Assembly (NCBI RefSeq): GCF_015624425.1 | Contig: NZ_CP049919.1 | Span: 248,001 to 312,000, forward strand | Direction: 5' to 3' | DNA length: 64,000 nucleotides | DNA from: Roseateles sp. DAIF2 | GTDB lineage: Bacteria > Pseudomonadota > Gammaproteobacteria > Burkholderiales > Burkholderiaceae_C | In this document: positions 9,391 to 16,931 of the stretch, piece after piece | How positions within the stretch are numbered: position 1 is the first letter of the stretch | Layout of the letters: the number at the start of each line of letters is the position of its first letter | Position numbers and translations under genes: made by a program | Notes under the pieces: model-generated | The model's database searches: none | The model's input: only the letters and a program-made list of their open reading frames with translations | What the model was told of the DNA's origin: nothing

Positions 9391-9569
9391 GGCGGTGGGC
9401 CGACTGGTGCTCTCGGGGCAGAAAAAGGGAGGAATGGGAGACCTGGCTCTAGTAACCAGCCTTCCCATATGTCCTAAATATGTGACTTGTTGCGGACGCG
9501 TCCAGGAAATGCCTCCGCCGAGTGAGAGCTGAACTCGGCTAAGCTACCCCTTACAACAGAGGAGGCGCC

Positions 9570-11339
9570 GTGTATATCACACGCATTCGAGTCAAGAATT
9601 TTCGTTCGCTTGTAGACGCAGATATTCTTCCAACGAACTACACGGTACTCGTAGGCCCGAACGATTCTGGAAAGAGCAACGTTCTGCGCGCGCTGAACTT
9701 GTTCTTCAACAATCAGACAGATGTTGGCCAAAGCCTTGTTTTTGATCTCGACTATAGCCAGCAGGCACCAATCAAAGTAAACCGGGCAAAACAGATTGAG
9801 ATTGAGCTCGAGTTTAAACCGCCCAATAACTATACAGACAACCAACCTGTCGTCTGGAAGAAAACTTGGCGGGATGGCCTAAGCACTCCCTACTCGGATG
9901 ATCTTCGTACTGTAGACGGCAGGGAGTTCAGTCCAAGGTCTAAAACGGATTTTTGGGTTCGGCAAATTGGATATGAGTATGTGCCGGCGATTCGAGGGAA
10001 AGAGTTCTTCGCTACCCTAAAGCGTCGGCTGCACAACACTCTCGCTGAAACGATCGCACCTCGTTTAGCCTCGGCATCGGGAAGCTTTCTCGGAAATATC
10101 AGAAAGGAAGTAGGCAACATCGAAGCGGAGGCACGGCGGCTCTTTGCACTCAAGACGGAGTTTGCTCTCCCCAGCGATCTTGGAAGCCTCTTCGAGATAC
10201 TTGACCTTAAGACCGCTGATAAGCATGCGGCAACGCCTCTTCAGAACCGAGGCGACGGGATCCAGGGTCGCCATATTCCGGTCATCCTCCGCTTTCTTGC
10301 AGATCAGAGAAAGACGAATTTCGCGCGTGGCAAACCCCCTCCGGAGACTATCTGGGGCTACGAGGAACCGGAGAACAATCTCGAACTGATCAAGCAGGTG
10401 GATGAGGCTGCCGAGTTCTATCGTTGCTCCAGCACGATTCAGGTATTGCTGACCACCCATTCCCCCGCCTTTTATGGTGTGACGAAGACGCAAGAGAAGG
10501 CCAACACTTGGTTTGCCACGCGGGCCGAAGGGCAAACTGCTTTCAAGAACTCAGCAACACAGCAAGCGCTTGATGAAGGGCTTGGTTTGATGCCATTTGT
10601 CGAGCCCTACCTTCGGGCCGCCGTTCAACAGCGGACGGAGATGCTGCAACAGCTGAAAACGTTGCACTCGCAGTCAATGCATATCGATCGTCCACTCCTT
10701 TGTATGGAGGGTGCGACGGACAAGGAGGTTATTGAAGCCGCCTGCAAGGTACTTTTCCCAGCCCCGCTTCCATTTGAAATTGTCGCGAAGCCGGGAATGG
10801 GTGCTGGCGTTGGTTGGGCGGTTGGCTATGCTACAGCTCGAGCTGTTCTGCCCGATCTGAAGCACAAGACTGCTGTTCTCTTCGATGGTGATGAAGCCGG
10901 CACCGAAGCACGAAAAACTCTGACTGCGCGGTTGAAGGCTGTGGCGAGTGCGGACCGAATCAAGGCTTTCAAGGTTGGTGCGGATAACGCAAACGACGAA
11001 CTTCGCAAAGTTCTCCAGGGCGGCTTTCAGATTTCAGTAGCGCTCGAAGAGATCTGCGGAGTGGATGCATGGAACTACGCTGAATCCAAGGGATGGCTTG
11101 AAGATCGACCTGATGTGGTCAAACAGAATGCGAGCAAGCTAAAAGTCAACGAATCATTTGCAGACTTGGTGGCACGGCGAATTTCAGATGCTGCTTGCAG
11201 GAGGCTGATCCACAAGCGTGTCAGCGGTGAGCGCAAAGGGCAGTTCGCTAAGTACCTTGTGAAGGAGATCGAGAATACAAAACAAGTTCCACCAACTCTT
11301 GAGAAGCTTGTTCGATCGATTCACACGTATTTCAGCTGA
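9570..11339 (+). CDS. OLD-family ATPase/TOPRIM endonuclease, probably defence-related
   Basis: The start is GTG with a strong site (GAGGAGG) just upstream. The 589-aa protein has an ABC/SMC-type ATPase: Walker A GPNDSGKS (29-36), a signature-like segment near 224-240, Walker B in IWGYEEPENN (261-270) and TTHSP (295-299). A C-terminal TOPRIM follows: MEGATDKE (E380) and LFDGDEAG (D439, D441). This is the architecture of OLD (overcoming lysogenization defect) nucleases. No UvrD-like GajB partner is adjacent, so it looks like a stand-alone class 1 OLD rather than Gabija. Codon use is visibly more AT-rich than the flanks, suggesting transfer. Confidence 0.85.
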   Translation: MYITRIRVKNFRSLVDADILPTNYTVLVGPNDSGKSNVLRALNLFFNNQTDVGQSLVFDLDYSQQAPIKVNRAKQIEIELEFKPPNNYTDNQPVVWKKTWRDGLSTPYSDDLRTVDGREFSPRSKTDFWVRQIGYEYVPAIRGKEFFATLKRRLHNTLAETIAPRLASASGSFLGNIRKEVGNIEAEARRLFALKTEFALPSDLGSLFEILDLKTADKHAATPLQNRGDGIQGRHIPVILRFLADQRKTNFARGKPPPETIWGYEEPENNLELIKQVDEAAEFYRCSSTIQVLLTTHSPAFYGVTKTQEKANTWFATRAEGQTAFKNSATQQALDEGLGLMPFVEPYLRAAVQQRTEMLQQLKTLHSQSMHIDRPLLCMEGATDKEVIEAACKVLFPAPLPFEIVAKPGMGAGVGWAVGYATARAVLPDLKHKTAVLFDGDEAGTEARKTLTARLKAVASADRIKAFKVGADNANDELRKVLQGGFQISVALEEICGVDAWNYAESKGWLEDRPDVVKQNASKLKVNESFADLVARRISDAACRRLIHKRVSGERKGQFAKYLVKEIENTKQVPPTLEKLVRSIHTYFS

Positions 11340-11364
11340 TCCCACAGGGGGAAACCAAAGCAAA

Positions 11365-11590
11365 CGGTCACCCGAAGGCGGCCGTTCAGCGCAGAAGCAA
11401 AGAGAGCCTGAACCTCAGACTTTGCTGCCGTCCTCTCCCGTCAGCAACCGCATGCTCCCCTCGCTTTGGCTGTCCGGATTGCACACATCGTCAGTTGCCA
11501 GATCCGGTCTGGTCGGCCGGGGCGAAGGCGGCGCGTCCGGTTTTCCTTTCCATCGACAGGCGCTCCGGCGCATAGCTCAGCTTGGTGCGG
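11365..11590 (-). pseudogene. Decayed argG 3' end with its terminator
   Basis: This stretch matches the 3' end of the intact argG at 32.2-32.5 kb. AACGGTCACCCGAAGGCGGC resembles the argG terminator hairpin at 32207-32232. Further in, the 20 bases TCCATCGACAGGCGCTCCGG are identical to the argG sequence encoding PERLSM, with shared sequence on both sides. The minus-strand reading SYAPERLSM is still visible (TYAPERLSM in intact ArgG), but part is deleted and the frame is lost. It lies between the OLD gene and the ECF42 stop codon, so it may be a scar of integration or duplication. Confidence 0.75.
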
Positions 11591-11593
11591 CCG

Positions 11594-12865
11594 CTAGCTG
11601 GCGGACGCCAGCCCGTTCACCCTCCCTTCGAGAAACGCTAGATCCGCAGCAGACGACGCCAGCTCGCTGGCCCTGAGATACGCCACACGCGCCTCGGCGC
11701 TGCGCCCCTGGCGCGCCAGCAGGTCCGCCTTCGCGGCGAAGAAGGGCTGATAGTCCTTCAGGCCGGCCTCGAGGCGCAGTAACTCCTCCAGCGCCGGCTC
11801 CAGCGCGCCGGCCTCGGCCCGAGCCACCGCGCGGTTCAGGCGCACCACGTCGGTGGGCTCGAAGCGCAGCAGGGTGTCGTAGAGGCAGGCGATCTGGGCC
11901 CAGTCGGAGCCCTCAGCCTCGCCCTCGCAATGGCAGGCGGCGATCGCGGCCTTGATCTGGTGCGGCCCCAGGGCCTGGCGGCGCAGCGCCCGCTCCAGGA
12001 TCGCAATGCCGGCCGTGATCTCGTCGCGGCGCCAGAGGCTGCGATCCTGCTGGCCCAGCGGTACCGTGGTGCGGCCGTCGGCATCGCGGCGCGCGAAGCG
12101 GCGCGCATGGCCCAGCATCAGCGCGGCCAGGCAGCCCTCGACCTCCGCCTCGCCCGGGCGCAGCCGGTCCAGCAGCGCGCACAGGTACAGCGCCTCCTCG
12201 GCCAGGTCCAGGCCGGCCGGGGTGGGACCGGCGCTGTAGCCCGCGTTGAAGATCAGGTAGATGACGGCCAGCACCGCCTCCAGCCGCTGCGGCCAGTCGG
12301 CCGGATCGGGCACCGCGTAGCGGATGCCGGCCGCCGCGATCTTGGCTTTGGCGCGCGACAGGCGCTGGCCCATCGTGGCCTCCTGGTCGAGGAAGGCGCA
12401 GGCGATCTGGGCGGTCGACAGGCCGGCGACCACGCGCAGGGTCAGCGCCACCTGCGACTTCTGCTCCAGCGCCGGATGGCAGCAGCTGAAGATCAGGCGC
12501 AGGCGCTCGTCGGGGATCTCACCGCCCGTGTTCTCGATCTCGCCGGCTTCGTCGCCGGCCAGTACCAACAGGCTGGCGCCGGCCCGCTCGGCCGTCCGCT
12601 GGCTGCGGATGCGGTCCAGCGCCTTGCGATAGGCCACCCGCAGCAGCCAGCCCAGCGGCGACTCGGGAATGATGCCGGCGCGGCCCCAATGGGACAGTGC
12701 CGACAGCATCGCGTCCTGCAAGGCATCCTCCGCCAGCTGGAAGTCTTTCAGCCGCGCGATCAGCGCCGCCATCAGGCGCCCCCGGTCCTCGCGCGCCAGG
12801 CGGTTGAGGGCCTGGGTCACGGCGATGGCGCCGGAGGTGCTGGAGCCGCTGCTGCTACTGCTCAT
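11594..12865 (-). CDS. ECF42-type RNA polymerase sigma factor with C-terminal TPR-like extension
   Basis: Residues of about 25-190 carry sigma regions 2 and 4 (RLKDFQLAEDALQDAMLSA, SPLGWLLRVAYRKALDRIRS, then LSTAQIACAFLDQEATMGQR). A helical extension of about 200 residues follows, rich in tetratricopeptide-like helices (LYDTLLRFEPTDVVRLNRAV). This long extension is the hallmark of group ECF42, in which no anti-sigma factor is used and the extension controls activity. The 423-aa size fits. The gene lies 26 bases behind the YciI/DGPF gene, the standard ECF42 partner, and is probably co-transcribed with it. Confidence 0.92.
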   Translation of the reverse strand: MSSSSSGSSTSGAIAVTQALNRLAREDRGRLMAALIARLKDFQLAEDALQDAMLSALSHWGRAGIIPESPLGWLLRVAYRKALDRIRSQRTAERAGASLLVLAGDEAGEIENTGGEIPDERLRLIFSCCHPALEQKSQVALTLRVVAGLSTAQIACAFLDQEATMGQRLSRAKAKIAAAGIRYAVPDPADWPQRLEAVLAVIYLIFNAGYSAGPTPAGLDLAEEALYLCALLDRLRPGEAEVEGCLAALMLGHARRFARRDADGRTTVPLGQQDRSLWRRDEITAGIAILERALRRQALGPHQIKAAIAACHCEGEAEGSDWAQIACLYDTLLRFEPTDVVRLNRAVARAEAGALEPALEELLRLEAGLKDYQPFFAAKADLLARQGRSAEARVAYLRASELASSAADLAFLEGRVNGLASAS

Positions 12866-12891
12866 CGAGGGTGCGGGCGCGCGTGCTTGCG

Positions 12892-13251
12892 TCAGCCCGC
12901 CGGGTTGTAGTCCATCAGCGGGCGCAGCTCGACCGTGCCGAAGCTGGCCGAGGGCACCAGCGCCGCATATTTCAATGCGGCATCCAGGTCGGGCACCTCG
13001 ATCACGTAATAGCCGCCCAGATGTTCCTTGGTCTCGGCGAAGGGGCCGTCCATGGTCTCCACCTTGGCGCCGCGGATACGCAGCGAGGTCGCGGTCTCCA
13101 CCCCCTGCAGGCCCTCGCCGGAGATCAGCACGCCGTCGGCGTTCATCTTCTCGTTGAGGGCGAAGAAGCCGGCCATCATGGCCTGGAACTCGGGCGTGCC
13201 ATAGGCGGGTTCGAGCCGGGGATCGTTGTAGATCAGCAGCATGTATTTCAT
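12892..13251 (-). CDS. YciI-family (DGPF domain) protein, ECF42 partner
   Basis: The 119-aa protein opens MKYMLLIYND and contains the diagnostic DGPFAETKEHLGGYYVIEVP, the DGPF motif of the YciI-related dimeric alpha/beta-barrel family. These proteins are the conserved targets and neighbours of ECF42 sigma factors; their biochemical activity is unknown. It is the first gene of the leftward pair with the sigma gene. A TGTCGA/CGTC promoter motif lies about 185 bases upstream. Confidence 0.93.
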   Translation of the reverse strand: MKYMLLIYNDPRLEPAYGTPEFQAMMAGFFALNEKMNADGVLISGEGLQGVETATSLRIRGAKVETMDGPFAETKEHLGGYYVIEVPDLDAALKYAALVPSASFGTVELRPLMDYNPAG

Positions 13252-13671
13252 GGGGATGTCTCTCTCATGGTTGGGTGTGATGCGGGCGGGGCGCTCAGGT
13301 CTGACCCCCGTCGCGCTGCGGTGACGGCCATCCGGAGGGACCGCCGGATCGGGGTCTGCGGTAATGCGTGGCGTGCCATGCTGGTTGATGGCCTATCTAT
13401 CGGTGTTCTCCTTGGGTGTGTTCCGACCTGCAAGGACGCCGTCGATCCCCGGATTTCGACATGGCCTCGAAACCTTCTTCTTCTTTCTTCAACCTGCCGG
13501 CCGCCGTCGTCCCGGCCGCTGGCGTGACGCCGCATGATGCCCGTACCGCGGCCCGGCATGGCGGCGCAAACCGGTGAGTGGCTTCCGTCAGAGGCCCGCG
13601 GCCATGCCATCCTGACGGCTGGATCGCAGAATCCCGCAAACAGTCCGGGTAAGGAATAGAAAGAGAAGGTC
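13252..13671. other. 420-bp divergent intergenic region between ECF42 and ECF41 units
   Basis: No convincing gene is present. It holds the putative ECF42 promoter at 13435-13461 (leftward). I see no ECF41-type TGTCAC/CGTC motif ahead of the rightward sigma gene at 13672. Confidence 0.6.
13435..13461 (-). promoter_or_regulatory. Putative ECF42-dependent promoter
   Basis: On the minus strand, TGTCGA (13461-13456) is followed after 17 bases by CGTC (13438-13435). This agrees with the ECF42 consensus I recall (TGTCGA at -35, CGA/TC at -10). It points at the YciI/ECF42 operon, which suggests autoregulation. The leader to the first start codon would be long, about 180 bases. Confidence 0.5.
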
Positions 13672-14619
13672 ATGACGATGATGACGCCAACCGAACGCGC
13701 GCTGCGCTACGACCGTGAACATGCGCGCCCGCTGCGCGCGCTGGCCTACCGCATGCTCGGCTCGCGCGCCGAGGCGGAGGACATCGTGCAGGACGCCTGG
13801 CTGCGCTGGGCCGATGTGGACGAAAGCAGCGTCCAGCATGCCGGCGCCTTCCTGTCGCGCCTGGTGACCAATCTCTGCCTGGACAAGCTCGGCTCCGCCG
13901 CGGCCCGGCGCGAGCAATATGTCGGCGTCTGGCTGCCCGAGCCGCTGCTGGACGAAGAGGCCCTGAGCGACTGGTCGCCCAGCCCCGAGGCCCAGACCGA
14001 GTTCGCGCAGGATGTGTCGCTGGCCTTCCTGCTGACCCTGGAGCGCCTGTCGCCGCTGGAGCGCGCGGCCTTCCTGCTGCACGAGGTGTTCGAGCTGGAC
14101 TTCGACGAGGTGGCGCGGCGCCTGGAGCGCAGCCCGGCCGCCTGCCGCCAGCTGGCCAGCCGCGCGCGCCAGCATGTGAAGGCCGACTATGCGCGCCGCG
14201 AGGTCGAGGCGGAGGAGCGCGAACGCCTGTTCGGCGCCTTCGCCGAGGCGGTGCGCAGCTTCGATGTCGAGGCCCTGGCCCGGGTGCTGACCGAGGACGC
14301 GGTGATGCTGGCCGACGGCGGCGGCAAGGTCAGCGCGGTGCCGCGCCCGCTGCATGGCGGCGCGCTGGTCGCCAAAACCTTCATCGGCTTTGCCCAGCTG
14401 CCGACCAGCCAGGCCTGGCGCCTGCAGCCGGCCCGCATCAACGGCATGCCGGGCTGCCTGATCCTGGACGGCGACAGCGGTCGGCTGGTGCAGACCATCG
14501 CGTTCGCGCCCTCGGCCACCGAGCCGGGCCGCATCGGCGCGATCTATATCCAGCGCAACCCGGACAAGCTGCGCGGCGTGATGGCGGCGCTGGGGCTGCC
14601 GCCGCCACCGCGGGCCTAG
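13672..14619 (+). CDS. ECF41-type sigma factor with SnoaL-like C-terminal domain (first copy)
   Basis: The 315-aa protein has region 2 (RALAYRMLGSRAEAEDIVQD), region 4 (LSPLERAAFLLHEVFELDFD) and a SnoaL/NTF2-like extension. All ECF41 hallmarks are visible: the linker WLPEP, DGGGKV in the extension and the terminal NPDKLR. In this group the extension modulates sigma activity and there is no classical anti-sigma factor. It is followed by an AhpD-like gene whose promoter matches the ECF41 consensus. It is paralogous to the gene at 15337. Confidence 0.94.
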   Translation: MTMMTPTERALRYDREHARPLRALAYRMLGSRAEAEDIVQDAWLRWADVDESSVQHAGAFLSRLVTNLCLDKLGSAAARREQYVGVWLPEPLLDEEALSDWSPSPEAQTEFAQDVSLAFLLTLERLSPLERAAFLLHEVFELDFDEVARRLERSPAACRQLASRARQHVKADYARREVEAEERERLFGAFAEAVRSFDVEALARVLTEDAVMLADGGGKVSAVPRPLHGGALVAKTFIGFAQLPTSQAWRLQPARINGMPGCLILDGDSGRLVQTIAFAPSATEPGRIGAIYIQRNPDKLRGVMAALGLPPPPRA

Positions 14620-14644
14620 TCAGCGCCGCCTTGGGCGGCGGCGA

Positions 14645-14671
14645 TGTCACTTTTTTCCATGCGGCCACGTC
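14645..14671 (+). promoter_or_regulatory. ECF41-dependent promoter of the first AhpD-like gene
   Basis: TGTCAC (14645-14650) and CGTC (14668-14671) stand 17 bases apart, equal to the published ECF41 spacing TGTCACA-N16-CGTC with the last A replaced by T. It begins 26 bases after the first ECF41 stop codon and sits just upstream of the AhpD-like start. The same arrangement recurs at 16332. Confidence 0.75.
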
Positions 14672-14704
14672 TTAGGGGCGTTGATGAACCCGAAGGAGCC
14701 CCGC

Positions 14705-15340
14705 ATGGCCTACCCGACGAACCCCGCCCCCGCCTCCCTCTTCCCGCCCGCGCGGCCGCGTGGCGGCCTGGCCGGGCGCCTCATCGCCGCGCTGCTGCGC
14801 CCGCCGGTGACGGGGCGCATCGCCGCCTTCGAGCGGCGCTACCGCTACCGGATGGACTACGCGCGCCAGCTCTACGACGCCAGCCCCGCCGCCTTCTGGC
14901 AGCTGGCGAAGCTGTTCGGCATTGCCGGCGGCGTGCCGGGCCTGAGCCCGGCGATGCTGGTGGCCGCCAAGTTCGCCGCCACCCGGCGCGAGGACTGCGG
15001 CCCCTGCGCCCAGCTGGTGCTGGACCTGGCGCTGGAGGCCGGCGTGCCGGCCGCTGCGCTGCGCGCGCTGGTCGCCGGTGACGCCACGGCGATGCCCGAG
15101 GACATGCGCCTGGCCTGGCGCTATGCCGAGGCCGCGCTGGCGCGCGATCCCGAGTCCGAAACCCATGCGCGGGCGCTGGGCGAGCGCCTGGGGCCGCAGG
15201 CGGTGGCCGGCGTGGCGCTGGCGCTGAGCGTGGCGCGCACCTTCCCGACCCTGAAGTACGCGCTGGGCCATGGCCGCAGCTGCCAGCGCCTGGTCGTGGG
15301 CGCCGACAATGCCGGCGGCGGGGAGGCGCAGACACGATGA
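14705..15340 (+). CDS. AhpD-like (carboxymuconolactone decarboxylase family) protein
   Basis: The protein is 211 aa from the ATG at 14705, which has GAAGGAG 8-13 bases upstream; in-frame ATG 14684 and TTG 14681 are less likely starts. The motif EDCGPCAQLVLDLALE carries a CxxC pair in the AhpD-type helical fold, which suggests thiol peroxidase or reductase chemistry. Carboxymuconolactone decarboxylase-like proteins are one of the standard partners of ECF41 sigma factors. An ECF41-type promoter precedes it. Its last codons overlap the next sigma gene (ATGATGA), so the two are translationally coupled. Confidence 0.85.
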   Translation: MAYPTNPAPASLFPPARPRGGLAGRLIAALLRPPVTGRIAAFERRYRYRMDYARQLYDASPAAFWQLAKLFGIAGGVPGLSPAMLVAAKFAATRREDCGPCAQLVLDLALEAGVPAAALRALVAGDATAMPEDMRLAWRYAEAALARDPESETHARALGERLGPQAVAGVALALSVARTFPTLKYALGHGRSCQRLVVGADNAGGGEAQTR

Positions 15341-16362
15341 TGAGCAGGGAGCAAGATCAACAAGCACAACAGGATTCAGCAGCCGGCCCGGACGCCGCGC
15401 CGGACCGATCGGCGGCCGCGCGCGCCCGGCGCTTCGACCGCGAGCATGCGCGCTCCCTGCGCGCGCTGGCCTACCGCATGCTCGGTTCGCGCGCCGAGGC
15501 GGAGGACATCGTGCAGGAGGCCTGGTTGCGCTGGGCCGAGGTGAACGAGGGCGAGGTGCGGCATGCCGGCGCCTTCCTGTCGCGCCTGGTCACCAACCTC
15601 TGCCTGGATCGGCTGCGCAGCCCGGCGCAGCAGCGCGAGCTCTATGTCGGCACCTGGCTGCCGGAGCCGCTGGTCGACGATCTGCAGGGTTGGCAGCCCG
15701 ACCCGCAGAGCCAGGCCGAATATGCGCAGGAGCTGTCGCTGGCCTTCATGCTGGCGCTGGAGCGGCTGACGCCGCTGGAGCGCGCCGCCTTCGTGCTGCA
15801 CGACGTGTTCGGGCTGGACTTCGAAGCGGTGGCCGGCCATCTGTCGCGCAGCGTCGCGGCCTGCCGCCAGCTCTCGCTGCGCGCGCGGGCCCATGTGAAG
15901 GCCGGCTATGCGCGGGTCAATCTGGAGGAGGTGGAGCGCCAGCGCCTGCTGCAGGCCTTTCTGTCCGCGCTGGCGAGCGGCGATGTGGACCGCCTGGCCA
16001 AGGTGCTGGCCGACGACGCGGTGCTGCTGGCCGACGGCGGCGGCAAGGTCAACGCCGTGCCCCGGCCGCTGCGGGGCGGCGCGCGCATCGCCAAGACCCT
16101 GGTCGGCTTCTCCAAGCTGGTCGATCTGGGCCAGCTGTGCCTGCAGCTGACACCTATCAATGGCCTGCCCGGCTATGTGCTGTTCGATGCCCGCGGCTGC
16201 GCGATCCAGAGCGTGGCGCTGGCGCCGCGGGCCGGCGACGGGCGGGTGCTGACGATCTATGTGCAGCTCAACCCCGACAAGCTGCGCCACCTGGCGCTGC
16301 CAAAGGATCTGGTGCCGATTTCCGAGCTCGATGTCACAAGCGGCCGGGCCATGTCGTCTTGA
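15337..16362 (+). CDS. ECF41-type sigma factor with SnoaL-like C-terminal domain (second copy)
   Basis: This 341-aa protein is a paralogue of the sigma factor at 13672, sharing RALAYRMLGSRAEAEDIVQ, WLPEP, DGGGKVNAVPRPL and LNPDKL. An N-terminal extension of about 35 residues is unique to this copy. Its start overlaps the AhpD-like stop by four bases. The second ECF41-type promoter lies inside its last codons (16332-16358), reading out into the next AhpD-like gene. The two paralogues may share promoters or discriminate subtly between them; the sequence does not decide this. Confidence 0.94.
   Translation: MMSREQDQQAQQDSAAGPDAAPDRSAAARARRFDREHARSLRALAYRMLGSRAEAEDIVQEAWLRWAEVNEGEVRHAGAFLSRLVTNLCLDRLRSPAQQRELYVGTWLPEPLVDDLQGWQPDPQSQAEYAQELSLAFMLALERLTPLERAAFVLHDVFGLDFEAVAGHLSRSVAACRQLSLRARAHVKAGYARVNLEEVERQRLLQAFLSALASGDVDRLAKVLADDAVLLADGGGKVNAVPRPLRGGARIAKTLVGFSKLVDLGQLCLQLTPINGLPGYVLFDARGCAIQSVALAPRAGDGRVLTIYVQLNPDKLRHLALPKDLVPISELDVTSGRAMSS
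16332..16358 (+). promoter_or_regulatory. ECF41-dependent promoter of the second AhpD gene
   Basis: TGTCACA (16332-16338), 16 bases, CGTC (16355-16358): an exact match to the ECF41 consensus. It lies within the 3' end of the second ECF41 gene, 62 bases before the AhpD-like start. Confidence 0.8.
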
Positions 16363-16419
16363 AGATGTGATCACGAAATTTCCTTCCACATCTTCTTCAC
16401 TTCACGAGAAATCACGACC

Positions 16420-16926
16420 ATGAGCCAGCAACACACCGCGTCTACCGAGCCCCGCATCAACTACATGAAGCAGTCGCCCGAGCTGTTCAAGAAGTTCCTG
16501 GACTTCAGCATGGCCATCGCGGCCGGCGGCAGCATCGAGGCGGGCCTGTCCCATCTGGTGGACATCCGCGCCTCGCAGCTCAACGGCTGCGCCTTCTGCC
16601 TGGACATGCATGTCAAGCAGGCCAAGATCCACGGCGAGCGCGAGCTGCGCCTGCACCATGTCGCGATCTGGCATGAATCGCAGCTGTTCAGCCCCCGCGA
16701 GCGCGCCGCGCTGGCCTGGACCGAGGCCCTGACCCGGCTCGAGGCGAGCGGCGTGTCCGATGTCGTCTACACCGAGGTGCGCGAGCAGTTCAGCGAGAAG
16801 GAGCTGAGCGACCTGACCTTCCGCGTGATGGCGATCAACGGCTGGAACCGCGTCAATGTGGCCTTCCGCAATGTGCCGGGTTCGCAGGACAAGGCCTTTG
16901 GTCTGGACAAGGCCGGCCTCGCCTGA
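16420..16926 (+). CDS. AhpD-family alkylhydroperoxidase/carboxymuconolactone decarboxylase-like protein
   Basis: The 168-aa protein has the AhpD signature NGCAFCLDMHVKQAK, in which the CxxC pair plus the following Asp and His form the redox relay. AERF-type C-terminal residues (INGWNRVNVAFR) also fit the family. Such proteins reduce organic peroxides or act as decarboxylases; the substrate is not evident. It is transcribed from the exact ECF41-type promoter at 16332 and is therefore the most likely direct target of one or both sigma factors. Confidence 0.93.
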   Translation: MSQQHTASTEPRINYMKQSPELFKKFLDFSMAIAAGGSIEAGLSHLVDIRASQLNGCAFCLDMHVKQAKIHGERELRLHHVAIWHESQLFSPRERAALAWTEALTRLEASGVSDVVYTEVREQFSEKELSDLTFRVMAINGWNRVNVAFRNVPGSQDKAFGLDKAGLA

Positions 16927-16931
16927 GGTCC

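Noticed and set aside
9570-11339. Gabija defence system (GajA plus GajB).
   Set aside because: The OLD-like protein has no UvrD-like helicase gene on either side, so a complete Gabija system is not supported.
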